Positions 55,552-64,000 of a stretch of DNA of 64,000 bases are shown one piece after another. A program made the position numbers and the translations under genes. The notes below the pieces were generated by a model that worked only from the letters and a program-made list of their open reading frames with translations, did not search any database and had not been told where the DNA came from. Origin of the DNA: an uncultured Bacteroidia bacterium (GTDB taxonomy: Bacteria; Bacteroidota; Bacteroidia; Bacteroidales; UBA932); contig CADAOB010000002.1 of the NCBI GenBank assembly GCA_902789445.1, forward strand, positions 1 through 64,000, given 5' to 3'. The first letter of the stretch is position 1. Each line of letters begins with the position of its first letter.

Positions 55552-56934
55552 CTATATCCACTGAAAGATTGCAATCGTGACGATGGCGGCGGGAGCCAGA
55601 TAGCGGACCAGGAAGGTGATCGTATCGATGAGCCAGGCGGGTATACGGAGGGCCCCGCTGTTGGTCAGTTCATCGTGGATCACCTGACGGCCGAGTTTCC
55701 AGCCCACAAAGAGGACGACCAGCAGGCCACCGATGAGCATCAGGACATTAGCAGAGACAAAGTCGAAGAAATCGAAAATCGTCTTGCCGAACAGCTTCCA
55801 GTCGCTCAAGACACCTTGTGACAGAGAGCACAGGCAGCCCAGGATCCAGAGTACGGACAGACTGATCGCGACAGCGCTGCGCCGCTTGATATGGAACTCT
55901 TCGATGCAGAAAGCGACGATGACCTCCAGCAGCGAGATCGAAGAAGTCACAGCGGCAAGCAGCAGTGCGACAAAGAAAAGGATCGCAATGACACCACCCA
56001 GGGGAAGCTGGCTGAAAATATGCGGCAACGTGATGAACACCAGACCGGGACCTTCGCCGGGACTGATGCCATAGGCAAAAACGGCCGGCATGATGGCACA
56101 GCCTGCAATCAAGGCAAACAAAGTGTCGGCAAGGGCCGTCTGCGCGGATATGGACACAATCTTCTCCTTGCGGGAAACATACGAACCGTAGGTGATGGCC
56201 ATTCCGCTGCCCAGCGAGAGCGAGAAAAACGCCTGTCCGAGGGCTGCCAGGAAAGTATTGGCCGTCACTTCCGACCAATCCGGTTTGAAGAGATAGTCAA
56301 TGCCGGCCCCGGCGCCCGGCAGCGTGAGCGAACGTACGGCTATGCCGATGATGATCAGGAACAACAGTGGCATCATCACTTTCGAGAACTTCTCGATGCC
56401 ATTCTTGACGCCCAGGATGACAATCAGGCCTGATAGCAAGAGGAATATCGTATGGCAGACCAGCGGCTGCCAGGACGACGCAGCAAAATCCGAGAAAATG
56501 GAGGAGAGCGCCGCACTGTCACCGCCCCGTGTGAAGTCAAAGCGGAAGGCTTTGAAAAGATACTCGATGCCCCAGCCGCCGACAACGGAATAAAACGAGA
56601 GGATCATCACGCAGCACAAGACCGCCAGAATGCCCGCAAAACCCCAGCGGCTTTCCGGCGCCAGCTTCTTGAAAGCCCCCCGGGCATTGGCCTGGCTCCG
56701 GCGCCCGATGATGAATTCGGACATCAGGATCGGAATGCCGATCAGGATGACGAATGCCAGATAGATGATGATAAAAGCCGCACCGCCGTTTTCGCCGACC
56801 AGGTAGGGAAAGCGCCAGAGATTTCCCAGTCCTACGGCGGAACCGGCCAGGGCGACCAGGACGCCGAAAGAACTGCCGAAATTATCGCGGGAACCGTGAT
56901 GATGCGCAGGCTGCGCACTATTTGCGTCTTTCAT
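55552..56934 (-). CDS. Sodium-dependent transporter of the NSS (neurotransmitter:sodium symporter) family
   Basis: The 460-residue inner-membrane protein has about 11-12 helices and the NSS hallmarks: the unwound first helix GSAVGLGNLWRFPYLVGENGG (split here as GSAVGLGNLW then RFPYLV, near 31-46) and FFSLSLGSGMAITYGSY (near 245). It imports an amino acid or similar compound with sodium. I chose ATG 56934 (MKDANSAQP) because the upstream frame lies inside folA; it overlaps folA by 17 bp, so thyA-folA-symporter probably form one transcript. Substrate cannot be told. Confidence 0.92.
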   Translation of the reverse strand: MKDANSAQPAHHHGSRDNFGSSFGVLVALAGSAVGLGNLWRFPYLVGENGGAAFIIIYLAFVILIGIPILMSEFIIGRRSQANARGAFKKLAPESRWGFAGILAVLCCVMILSFYSVVGGWGIEYLFKAFRFDFTRGGDSAALSSIFSDFAASSWQPLVCHTIFLLLSGLIVILGVKNGIEKFSKVMMPLLFLIIIGIAVRSLTLPGAGAGIDYLFKPDWSEVTANTFLAALGQAFFSLSLGSGMAITYGSYVSRKEKIVSISAQTALADTLFALIAGCAIMPAVFAYGISPGEGPGLVFITLPHIFSQLPLGGVIAILFFVALLLAAVTSSISLLEVIVAFCIEEFHIKRRSAVAISLSVLWILGCLCSLSQGVLSDWKLFGKTIFDFFDFVSANVLMLIGGLLVVLFVGWKLGRQVIHDELTNSGALRIPAWLIDTITFLVRYLAPAAIVTIAIFQWI

Positions 56935-57427
56935 AGAGCAGGAATGTATAGTCGAAACCCGAGGCTTCATCGTGATAACGGATACTTCGGAGGACTTCCT
57001 GCCACTGGGCGGGATCGATGTCGGGGAAGAAGGCATCTGCCGGTTCCACGACCGTATGGATGCGCGTCACGTACACCCGGTCGGCCCGCCCGATCATCTG
57101 GCGGTACATCATGCCACCGCCGATGATGAATATCTCGCGGGCTCCGGCGGCCGCGGCGAGGGCATCGTCGGGCGAGGAAAAGAATTCCGCGCCGGAGGCC
57201 CGGTCGGCTTCGGTCACCGGCTGGTCTGAGACAACCAGATTGCGCCGGCCCGGAAGCGGACGGCCGTTGAACGAACGCCAGGTGGCTAGACCCATGATGA
57301 CCGGATGGCCCATCGTAATGCGTTTGAAATACTGGAAATCGGCGGAAATGTGCCACGGTATCAGGCCGCGGTATCCGATGGCGTTGTTTTCGGCGGCTGC
57401 GCCGATCAGGCTGATGTTATCTTTCAT
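56918..57427 (-). CDS. folA: Dihydrofolate reductase
   Basis: FolA regenerates tetrahydrofolate after thymidylate synthesis. The 169-residue protein shows [21 protein letters not shown] (5-25, abridged as [14 protein letters not shown]), MGLATWRSF (near 44-52), the NADPH loop [12 protein letters not shown] (near 99-110) and YVTRI. It overlaps thyA by 4 bp upstream, and the sodium symporter gene by 17 bp downstream. Confidence 0.97.
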   Translation of the reverse strand: MKDNISLIGAAAENNAIGYRGLIPWHISADFQYFKRITMGHPVIMGLATWRSFNGRPLPGRRNLVVSDQPVTEADRASGAEFFSSPDDALAAAAGAREIFIIGGGMMYRQMIGRADRVYVTRIHTVVEPADAFFPDIDPAQWQEVLRSIRYHDEASGFDYTFLLYERRK

Positions 57428-58218
57428 ACGGCAACGGGGGCTTTGATGGCCGGCCAGGGATCGTAGCCGGTCAGGGTGAAATCTTCATAAACAAAATCCA
57501 GCAGGTTTTTCCGTGCGGGATTAAGGGTCATGGTCGGAAGCGGGCGCGGCTCGCGGGATAGCTGGAGCGCCACTTGCTCGTGATGGTTCGAATAGATGTG
57601 GACATCCCCGAAAGTGTGCACGAAATCGCCCGGCTTCAGGTCGCAGACCTGCGCCACCATCATCGTCAGCAGGGCATACGAAGCGATATTGAAGGGGACG
57701 CCCAGGAAAACATCGGCGCTGCGCTGATAGAGCTGGCAACTGAGACGCCCTTGCGAGACATAGAATTGGAACAGCGTATGGCAGGGCGGCAGGGCCATCT
57801 TGTCCACTTCTGCGGGATTCCAGGCTGAGACGATCAGGCGCCGGCTGTCGGGATTGCGCCGGATCTGCGCCACCACGTCGGAAAGCTGGTCGATGGTCCG
57901 GCCGTCCGGCGCGGGCCAGGAGCGCCACTGGTGTCCGTACACAGGGCCCAGTTCACCGTTTTCATCCGCCCATTCATCCCAGATGGAAACACCGTGTTCC
58001 TTCAGGTAACGGATGTTGGTGTCGCCGGCGATGAACCAGAGCAGTTCATAGATGATGGATTTCAAGTGGACTTTCTTGGTGGTCAGCAGCGGAAAACCTT
58101 CGGACAGGTCAAAGCGCATCTGGTAGCCGAAAACGCTGGTCGTGCCGGTCCCGGTCCGGTCGCCCTTGAAGACGCCGTTTTTTTCAATATGCCGCAGCAG
58201 GTCGAGATATTGCTTCAT
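57424..58218 (-). CDS. thyA: Thymidylate synthase
   Basis: ThyA makes dTMP from dUMP with methylenetetrahydrofolate. The 264-residue protein has the typical length and blocks: [20 protein letters not shown] near the N-terminus, the active-site cysteine in [12 protein letters not shown] (near 146), [21 protein letters not shown] and the closing [18 protein letters not shown]. Its -7 box (TATATTTG) lies 5 nt before the ATG, so the mRNA is probably leaderless. folA overlaps its end by 4 bp. Confidence 0.98.
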   Translation of the reverse strand: MKQYLDLLRHIEKNGVFKGDRTGTGTTSVFGYQMRFDLSEGFPLLTTKKVHLKSIIYELLWFIAGDTNIRYLKEHGVSIWDEWADENGELGPVYGHQWRSWPAPDGRTIDQLSDVVAQIRRNPDSRRLIVSAWNPAEVDKMALPPCHTLFQFYVSQGRLSCQLYQRSADVFLGVPFNIASYALLTMMVAQVCDLKPGDFVHTFGDVHIYSNHHEQVALQLSREPRPLPTMTLNPARKNLLDFVYEDFTLTGYDPWPAIKAPVAV

Positions 58219-58223
58219 AACTT

Positions 58224-58231
58224 CAAATATA
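58224..58231 (-). promoter_or_regulatory. -7 box of thyA-folA-symporter
   Basis: The plus strand reads CAAATATA, giving TATATTTG on the minus strand, only 5 nt (AAGTT) before the thyA ATG. Confidence 0.6.
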
Positions 58232-58239
58232 CGAATTTT

Positions 58240-59145
58240 TCAACGATTTATCCGCAAAACAATCGGAAGATGGTCGGACAGCCCGCCATTGTAACGCGGA
58301 CCGCTGTAGGTCCGACGCGGTTTGACGCCCAGCCATGCCTTGTCGGGCTCCAGCAGGAAAGGGGGCGCAAAGACCCGCATGGCCGCTTCCAGCGCGGGGG
58401 AAACGAAAAAATGGTCGATCTGCTCCCAGCGGCCGTGATATTTCAGTGTGCCCGGCGCGTCAGGGGCGTCCGACGATGTATCCCGGAATGCGGGAAGCAG
58501 GCCGCGTACGCAAACCCCGGTATCGTTGAAATCGCCCATCACGACGATCCGGCGCTGCGGATCTTCTGCAAGCAGGGAATCGGCGGCCGCCTCCAGCACC
58601 GCCAGGGCCGCTGCGCGTCGTCCGTCCGAGGTGCGGGCACCGCCCCGTTTGGAAGGAAGATGGACGACAAAGACATGCAGCGATGCCCGGTCGGAGCCGG
58701 GGATCTCATTCAGCCGCACATACAGGATGTCCCGCGTCACAACGCCCGGCACCTGTAAAGAATCCACCGCCGCCACGCGGAAAACATCCTTCCGGTAAAG
58801 CAGCGCCACATCGATGCCGCGCTCATCCGGCGACTCCCGGTGCACGAAACCATAGCCCAGCTCTTCAAGCAGTGTCTTGCGCACCAGCTGGGACACCACC
58901 AGCCGGTTCTCCACCTCGGCCAGGCCTACGAGTGCGGGCAGTTCACCCCACACATCCCCTGCCGCCAGGATCGTCTGCGCAATACCGTCGCGCTTGGCTT
59001 CAAAGCGCGGCCACGTCCAGTGCCGCTGGGCAACGGACGTGAACTCGTCATCGTTTTTCAGAGGATCGTCGAAAGGATCGAACAGGTTTTCGACATTCCA
59101 GAACATCACGACGGCCACCAGGGCCGTGAAAATCTCCCGCCACAT
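58240..59145 (-). CDS. Endonuclease/exonuclease/phosphatase (EEP) superfamily protein
   Basis: The 301-residue protein has the complete EEP metal-dependent hydrolase pattern: FWNVENLFD (near 15-23), LAEVEN (near 74-79, metal-binding Glu), VFVVHLPSKRGG (near 157), VVMGDFNDT (near 200) and GGLSDHLPIVL at the C-terminus. The N-terminal hydrophobic segment suggests export or membrane anchoring. The substrate (DNA, lipid or sugar phosphate) is unknown. A -7 box lies 17 nt upstream, overlapping the end of rsmA. Confidence 0.88.
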   Translation of the reverse strand: MWREIFTALVAVVMFWNVENLFDPFDDPLKNDDEFTSVAQRHWTWPRFEAKRDGIAQTILAAGDVWGELPALVGLAEVENRLVVSQLVRKTLLEELGYGFVHRESPDERGIDVALLYRKDVFRVAAVDSLQVPGVVTRDILYVRLNEIPGSDRASLHVFVVHLPSKRGGARTSDGRRAAALAVLEAAADSLLAEDPQRRIVVMGDFNDTGVCVRGLLPAFRDTSSDAPDAPGTLKYHGRWEQIDHFFVSPALEAAMRVFAPPFLLEPDKAWLGVKPRRTYSGPRYNGGLSDHLPIVLRINR

Positions 59146-59159
59146 AGCACGTATCTTTT

Positions 59160-59933
59160 CTACAAAGATACGGATTTTGTCAATTCAACAAATTCTTCGA
59201 CGGAAAGTTGTTCGGGACGTGCATCGAGATACGGGATGTAATCCGGCAGCTTGGGCAGGGTCGCCAAAACGGGTTTCAGGGAATTCCGGATGGTCTTGCG
59301 GCGCTGGTTGAATGTCGTCTTGACCACTTTTTTAAAGAGCTCTTCGTCGCAGTCGAGCGTGGTCCGCCCGTTCCGGGTCAGCCGGATGACGGCACTTTTG
59401 ACCTTGGGCGGCGGCAGGAAAGACCCCTCCCCGACCGTGAACAGGTATTCGATGTCATACCAGGCCTGGAGCAGGACGGACAGGATGCCGTAGGTCTTCG
59501 AGCCGGGGCCGGCCGCAAGGCGCTCGGCCACTTCTTTCTGCACCATGCACACCACTTCCGGTACCTGCTGGCGGTAGTCCAGCACCTTGAAGAAGATCTG
59601 CGAGGAAATATTGTAGGGAAAATTGCCGATAACGGCAAAGTCGGCCGGAAACAGCCGCGTCAGGTCGAGCTTCAGGAAATCGGCCTCATACAGCGACGGC
59701 GCCAGCTTGGGAAAGTGTTCCAGCAGGTAGCGGACCGACTCGCCGTCGATTTCCACGACTTTCAGCCCGATTCCGGGATCCTGGAGCAGATACTGCGTGA
59801 GCACGCCGGTCCCCGGACCGACCTCCAGCACAGGCCCGCGGCTGCGGAGTGCAGCCACGATGGCCTGTGCGACACTTTGGTCGGTGAGGAAATGCTGCCC
59901 GAGGGCTTTCTTGGGCCGGACAGGCTGCATCAC
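59160..59933 (-). CDS. rsmA: 16S rRNA (adenine1518/1519-N6) dimethyltransferase
   Basis: RsmA (KsgA) dimethylates two adenines in helix 45 of 16S rRNA. The 257-residue protein starts with RPKKALGQHFLTDQ, the family signature, and has the SAM-binding LEVGPGTGVLTQYLL (near 37-51) and the catalytic NFPYNISSQIFF (near 105-116). Its start overlaps the serine hydrolase gene by 4 bp, so it is likely co-translated with it. Confidence 0.97.
   Translation of the reverse strand: MMQPVRPKKALGQHFLTDQSVAQAIVAALRSRGPVLEVGPGTGVLTQYLLQDPGIGLKVVEIDGESVRYLLEHFPKLAPSLYEADFLKLDLTRLFPADFAVIGNFPYNISSQIFFKVLDYRQQVPEVVCMVQKEVAERLAAGPGSKTYGILSVLLQAWYDIEYLFTVGEGSFLPPPKVKSAVIRLTRNGRTTLDCDEELFKKVVKTTFNQRRKTIRNSLKPVLATLPKLPDYIPYLDARPEQLSVEEFVELTKSVSL
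59163..59170 (-). promoter_or_regulatory. -7 box of the EEP gene
   Basis: The plus strand reads CAAAGATA, giving TATCTTTG on the minus strand, 17 nt before the EEP ATG and overlapping the 3' end of rsmA. Confidence 0.5.
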
Positions 59934-61075
59934 TTGGCGATGAAATACTTATACATCCGGGCGATACCCTGGTGGAGGACATTGTCCTGTCCCTCGCCGT
60001 CGTGGGCACCGCTGCAGATGAGCACAAAGCCATACTTTTCTTCAGGATTGAAGAACATGGCGCTGCTCAGGCCGTAGGCGCCGCCCGTATGGCCCACGAG
60101 GGTGACACCGGGCACATAATCGTCGGCCAGCCAGAGATTCAAGCCATAGTGCTGGGCCTCGGAACGTTCGACCTGCATGTTGCGGGAGCTCTCTTCGGAG
60201 ATGATCCGGACCCCGTCGGGCGTGGTACCGTAATTCATGTGCATCGTCATGTAGCGGGCCAGGTCGAGGGCGGATATCTTCATGCCGCCGGTCGGCGAGA
60301 AGATCAGGGCATCGTGGCCCATCGTATAGTTGGCCACCTGCTCGCTGCGCGGGGCATAGGCGTCGGCGTAATTGTCCACGAACTTGCCCTCTTTCGCATT
60401 CCAGTCATAGAGGTGTGCGAAACGGCTCTTGTCGAGCGAGTCCACGCAATAGCCGCCGTACAGGTCCAGCGGACGGAGCACGTGATTGACCACATACTGG
60501 TCGAAGCGTTCGCCCGAGACCCGTTCCAGGATGGTACCGGCCATATTGAGGTTGAGGTTGCAGTACTCGTAGCTGCCGCTGCCCGGCTCATAGTCGTTAT
60601 AGCATTTGCCGGCATCGGGATTGACATCCGGGTTGATGATGTCGATGGTGGACCAGTAGCCCAGGTCGTCATTGATGCTCGACGTGTGGGAAAGCAGCAT
60701 CTCCAGCGTGATCGGGGTATCGGGGAACTTGGGATTCCGCACCTTGAAACCGATCAGGTCACTCACGTCGTCGGTCAGCTTCACGCGGCCCTGTTCGACC
60801 TGCTGGAGCAGGCTGGTGGCGGTGAAAGACTTGGAGATGGAGGCGATGCGGAAGATCGTCTGGTCATCCACAGGCTCCTTTGTCGCGAGGTCTTTCACCC
60901 CGAAATTATGATGGTAAATGATCTGGTTGTCCTTCACGACGGCGCAGCTGACGCCGACGGCTTCGATTTCAGCAAGATATGCTTCCATATCTTTTTCAAA
61001 TTCCTTTTCGGGCTTTTGGCAGCCGGAAAGCAGCAGGGCGGCCATAAGGCCGGCAGCAAGAAGGCGTTTTTTCAT
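59930..61075 (-). CDS. Beta-lactamase-family serine hydrolase lipoprotein
   Basis: The 381-residue protein has a lipobox (LLLSGC, Cys19) and the penicillin-recognising fold of class C beta-lactamases and DD-peptidases: SISK (Ser79-Lys82), the YCN motif (171-173) and HTGGAYG near 335. It is probably an envelope peptidase or esterase rather than a true resistance enzyme. Its end overlaps rsmA by 4 bp. The -7 box lies 63 nt upstream and is divergent from mutS. Confidence 0.87.
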   Translation of the reverse strand: MKKRLLAAGLMAALLLSGCQKPEKEFEKDMEAYLAEIEAVGVSCAVVKDNQIIYHHNFGVKDLATKEPVDDQTIFRIASISKSFTATSLLQQVEQGRVKLTDDVSDLIGFKVRNPKFPDTPITLEMLLSHTSSINDDLGYWSTIDIINPDVNPDAGKCYNDYEPGSGSYEYCNLNLNMAGTILERVSGERFDQYVVNHVLRPLDLYGGYCVDSLDKSRFAHLYDWNAKEGKFVDNYADAYAPRSEQVANYTMGHDALIFSPTGGMKISALDLARYMTMHMNYGTTPDGVRIISEESSRNMQVERSEAQHYGLNLWLADDYVPGVTLVGHTGGAYGLSSAMFFNPEEKYGFVLICSGAHDGEGQDNVLHQGIARMYKYFIAK

Positions 61076-61138
61076 TTTTTTATGGTTTTATCGGTTTTGT
61101 TGCGCATCAATTCGACTTTCCTGTCGAAAATTCTCCTA

Positions 61139-61146
61139 CAAAGATA
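61139..61146 (-). promoter_or_regulatory. -7 box of the serine hydrolase-rsmA pair
   Basis: The plus strand reads CAAAGATA, giving TATCTTTG on the minus strand, 63 nt before the ATG. Confidence 0.5.
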
Positions 61147-61169
61147 GTATTCTGCGTCGATTTTTTCGG

Positions 61170-61177
61170 TATTTTTG
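61170..61177 (+). promoter_or_regulatory. -7 box of mutS
   Basis: TATTTTTG lies 6 nt (TTCGCA) before the ATG at 61184. An alternative TTG start at 61175 lies inside the box, which argues against it. Confidence 0.6.
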
Positions 61178-61183
61178 TTCGCA

Positions 61184-63784
61184 ATGAAAGAGAAAAAACC
61201 AGCGGAAGCCTCTCCGGCTACGCCCATGCTCAAGCAATATTTCGAGATCAAGGCCCAGTATCCCGAAGCGATCCTGCTGTATCGCGTCGGCGATTTCTAT
61301 GAAACCTACGGCGATGACGCCCTCAAGGCAAGCCGCCTGCTGGGTATCGTGCTCACGCGGAAGTCCTCCGGTGGCGGCAGTTTCATCGAAATGGCCGGTA
61401 TCCCCTACCACGCCATCGACAACTACCTGCCCCGCCTGGTCCAGGCGGGCTGCAAAGTAGCCGTCTGCGACCAGCTGGAAGACCCGAAACTGACCAAGAA
61501 ACTGGTGAAGCGGGGCGTGACGGAACTTGTCACGCCGGGTGTGGCCTACAACGACAATCTGCTCAAAGCCGGGGAAAACAACTGGCTGGCCGCCCTGTCT
61601 TTCAGCGGGAAAGAAGCCGGCATGGCCTTCCTGGACATTTCGACCGGCAGTTTCCGGCTGACCCAGGGTTCGCTCGAATATGCCGATGTCCTGCTCAGCA
61701 CCATGGCGCCCCACGAGATCCTGGTCGAACGCTCCTTCCTCGACGGATTCCGCCAGCGCTTCGGCAACCGTGCCTGCATAACGCCGCTCGATCCCTGGAC
61801 ATTCGTGCCGGAAGCCGCCTACAAGAAAGTCTGCTCCCAGCTGGAAACCGGTTCCCTCAAGGGATTCGGCGTGGAGGGTATGCCGCAGGGCATCGCTGCG
61901 GCCGGCGCCATTCTCTTTTATCTGGAAATGACGCAGCATACGGCGCTGGGGCACATCAAGTCCCTGTCCCGCATCGACGAGGGCGCCTATGTCTGGATGG
62001 ACCGCTTTACGCTCCGCAACCTGGAAGTGTTCCAGTCGCTGGCCGGTGCCGAAGGCCGTTCCCTCATTGAAGCCGTGGACCGGTGCTGCACCCCGATGGG
62101 AAAGCGCCTGCTTCGCGCCTGGCTCTCGATGCCGCTCAAGGATATTGCACGGCTCAACGAACGCTACGACACCGTGGACGCCTTCCTGTCCGACGGGGAA
62201 ATGCGTACGGCCGTCCGGGAAGAACTCGGGGAAGTCGGCGACCTGGAACGCATCGTGGCCAAAGCGGCGGCAGGGCGGCTGCTGCCGCGCGAAGCGCTGC
62301 AGCTGGCCCGCGCCCTGCACAGCAGCGCCGCCATCCGTGCGACCATCGCCAAGCCGGAACTGGCCGCCTGGTGCGAGTCGCTGGATGACTGTACGGCGCT
62401 CTCCGAACGGATCACCCGGACGCTGCTGCCCGATGCCGCCGCCGCCCTGGGCAAGGGCGACGTCATCGCTGCCGGCATATCAGCCGACCTGGACACGCTC
62501 CGCGACACGCTGCACAACGGCCGGCAGATCCTGCTCGACATCCAGCAGCGCGAACGCGATGCGACCGGAATCTCGTCCCTGAAGATCGGCTACAACAACG
62601 TCTTCGGCTACTATCTGGAAGTGCGCAATGCGTTCAAGGACAAGGTTCCTGCCGAGTGGATCCGCAAACAGACCCTGGTCGGTGCCGAACGCTATATTAC
62701 CGCCGAACTCAAACAATACGAAGAGACCATCCTCGGTGCCGAACAGCGCATCCTCGAACTGGAAACACGGCTGTACGGCGAACTGGTCGAGGCCGTCCGC
62801 CGGGAAATCCCCGCCATCCAGCACAACGCCGGCACGCTCGCCCAGCTCGACGTGCTCGCGGGATTCGCGCTGCTCGCGGACGACCGGCATTATTGCCGTC
62901 CCGTCCTGGATGACTCGCTGACGCTCGACATCAAGCAGGGACGCCATCCCGTCATCGAACAGCTGATGCCCGACGGCGAAGAATATGTGGCCAACGACCT
63001 GCATCTGGACAGCAGCGGCCAGCAGATCATCATCCTCACCGGCCCGAATATGGCCGGAAAATCGGCGTTTCTGCGGCAGACCGCCCTGGTCTGTCTCCTA
63101 GCCCAGACAGGCTGCTTTGTGCCCGCAAAAAGCCTGAAAATGGGCATTGTTGACAAGATTTTCACCCGGGTCGGCGCTTCGGACAATATTTCCCGGGGAG
63201 AATCGACCTTCATGGTCGAGATGCTGGAGACCGCCACCATCCTGAACAACCTGTCCGACCGCTCCCTGGTCTTGCTCGACGAGATCGGACGCGGCACCAG
63301 CACCTTCGACGGCATGTCCATCGCCTGGTCCATCGTGGAGTACCTCCACGCCCGCTCCAGGGCCAAAACGCTCTTCGCCACCCACTACCACGAACTCAAC
63401 GAACTTGAGAAACGTTGTGCCCGCGTCCGCAATTACCACATTGCCGTCAAGGAAATGGACGGACAGGTCATTTTCCTGCGGAAGCTGCAGCCCGGCGGCG
63501 TTGCGCACAGCTTCGGCATCCATGTCGCCCGACTGGCCGGTATGCCCTCGGACGTCGTGTACCGGGCCGAAAAGAAACTCCGTGAGCTGGAATCGGCCGC
63601 CCCCGACCTTTCGGGCGAGCGCGCCGCTGCGGCCTCCCAAGGCGTCCAGCTGTCGCTCTACCAGCTTGATGACCCGTTGCTGCTGGACATCAAGGATGAA
63701 CTCGCCCGCATGGATATCAACAAAATGTCGCCGCTGGACGCTTTCGATGCCCTGCGGGGACTCAAAAAGAAAATCGGACTGTAA
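61184..63784 (+). CDS. mutS: DNA mismatch repair protein MutS
   Basis: MutS recognises mismatches and starts repair. The 866-residue protein has the mismatch-reading FYE (Phe38) in YRVGDFYETYG, the core and clamp domains, and the ABC-type ATPase: Walker A GPNMAGKSAF (about 620-629), Walker B LVLLDEIGRGTSTFDG (near 694) and FATHYHEL. I chose ATG 61184, 6 nt after the -7 box. A permease gene starts 24 bp after its stop. Confidence 0.97.
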   Translation: MKEKKPAEASPATPMLKQYFEIKAQYPEAILLYRVGDFYETYGDDALKASRLLGIVLTRKSSGGGSFIEMAGIPYHAIDNYLPRLVQAGCKVAVCDQLEDPKLTKKLVKRGVTELVTPGVAYNDNLLKAGENNWLAALSFSGKEAGMAFLDISTGSFRLTQGSLEYADVLLSTMAPHEILVERSFLDGFRQRFGNRACITPLDPWTFVPEAAYKKVCSQLETGSLKGFGVEGMPQGIAAAGAILFYLEMTQHTALGHIKSLSRIDEGAYVWMDRFTLRNLEVFQSLAGAEGRSLIEAVDRCCTPMGKRLLRAWLSMPLKDIARLNERYDTVDAFLSDGEMRTAVREELGEVGDLERIVAKAAAGRLLPREALQLARALHSSAAIRATIAKPELAAWCESLDDCTALSERITRTLLPDAAAALGKGDVIAAGISADLDTLRDTLHNGRQILLDIQQRERDATGISSLKIGYNNVFGYYLEVRNAFKDKVPAEWIRKQTLVGAERYITAELKQYEETILGAEQRILELETRLYGELVEAVRREIPAIQHNAGTLAQLDVLAGFALLADDRHYCRPVLDDSLTLDIKQGRHPVIEQLMPDGEEYVANDLHLDSSGQQIIILTGPNMAGKSAFLRQTALVCLLAQTGCFVPAKSLKMGIVDKIFTRVGASDNISRGESTFMVEMLETATILNNLSDRSLVLLDEIGRGTSTFDGMSIAWSIVEYLHARSRAKTLFATHYHELNELEKRCARVRNYHIAVKEMDGQVIFLRKLQPGGVAHSFGIHVARLAGMPSDVVYRAEKKLRELESAAPDLSGERAAAASQGVQLSLYQLDDPLLLDIKDELARMDINKMSPLDAFDALRGLKKKIGL

Positions 63785-63808
63785 TAAGACCGAAGCGAAA
63801 GATTTGTG

Positions 63809-64000
63809 ATGACCGATTCATTCCTGCAGGCCTTCAGGGAACTGAAGGCCGACCGCTTCCGTACGCTGCTCTCGCTGCTGGGCGTCGCCGTCGGTATCTT
63901 TTCAATCGTGGCCGCCCTGACCCTGGTCGATTCCCTCCAGGCCTCCGTGCGGGAAGGTTTTGCGGCATACGGCAGCGATATTCTGTTTGTGGACCGCGAA
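63809..64000 (+). CDS. MacB-like ABC transporter permease, N-terminal part (cut by window edge)
   Basis: Only the first 64 codons are inside the window. They encode FLQAFRELKADRFRTLLSLLGVAVGIFSIVAAL (abridged: FRELKADRFRTLLSLLG), the standard N-terminus and first transmembrane helix of MacB/YknZ-type permeases, followed by the start of the periplasmic core. It lies 24 bp after mutS on the same strand. The ATP-binding partner, if adjacent, is outside the window. A GTG directly before the ATG is an alternative start. Confidence 0.75.
   Translation, partial: MTDSFLQAFRELKADRFRTLLSLLGVAVGIFSIVAALTLVDSLQASVREGFAAYGSDILFVDRE

Noticed and set aside
59930..61075. Antibiotic-resistance beta-lactamase
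   Set aside because: The motifs fit the broad serine-hydrolase/DD-peptidase family, it is a lipoprotein and it is coupled to rsmA; there is no specific evidence for drug hydrolysis.

Overview
The window reads as chromosomal DNA of a GC-rich member of the Bacteroidota, most likely order Bacteroidales. The evidence is the gene content (SecDF fusion, SufBCD, a B12-dependent ribonucleotide reductase with a zinc-ribbon tail, a DUF4271-HemD pair, a two-domain O-/N-acyltransferase, TlpA/DUF5106 and PD40 proteins), many start sites preceded by the Bacteroides-type -7 box TAnnTTTG, and the absence of obvious Shine-Dalgarno sequences. The GC level (about 60 percent by eye) would suit Rikenellaceae or uncultured gut or rumen Bacteroidales; the genus cannot be fixed from here.

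Layout. Bases 1-2290 are the only clearly accessory stretch: a palindrome-rich leader, an orphan RHS-repeat C-terminal tip with its own promoter, an AT-rich lipoprotein gene that could be its partner, and the 3' remnant of a pnuC gene. From 2.3 kb on, the window is dense housekeeping DNA. The minus-strand block rsgA-MATE-rocD is followed by a polyprenyl diphosphate synthase and a U32 peptidase (+), then recO/rdgB (-), an S41 protease (+), a NAGPA-domain protein with rnr (-), gpmI (+), dnaE and groES-groEL (-), a TlpA-like lipoprotein (+), and nrdJ-ispE (-). Next come a double metallophosphatase, a degenerate ThiL homologue and sufB-pnuC-sufC-sufD (+). A structured leader precedes tRNA-Gln(UUG), followed by PPTase-tyrS-rbfA-lolE (+).

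From 37 kb: tadA and a Stealth-type phosphotransferase (-), a large outer-membrane protein with an HExxH motif, then a second pnuC (+) convergent with an unusually short uvrC (-), and a bifunctional acyltransferase (+). A palindromic intergenic region separates this from the tightly overlapping sui1-DUF4271-hemD-rnpA-yidD block (-). The last part holds a GT117/DUF2723 membrane protein (+), a PD40 protein (-), secDF (+), a minus-strand run (serine hydrolase, rsmA, EEP nuclease, thyA, folA, sodium symporter), mutS (+) and the start of a MacB-like permease cut by the window edge.

Functional links: thyA, folA and nrdJ serve DNA precursor supply; recO, uvrC, mutS, rdgB and dnaE serve replication and repair; rsgA, rbfA, rsmA, rnr, rnpA, tadA, tyrS and tRNA-Gln serve ribosome and tRNA work; ispE and the prenyl synthase serve isoprenoids; secDF, yidD, lolE and the acyltransferase serve the envelope.

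No complete novel defence or mobile system is evident. The most interesting items are the RHS tip cassette, the ThiL-like protein that has lost its catalytic aspartates, pnuC embedded in the suf operon, the UvrC lacking about 100 central residues, the tandem phosphatase, the surface HExxH/beta-barrel protein, and a group of genes whose -7 box lies only 5-8 nt before the start codon, implying leaderless mRNAs.
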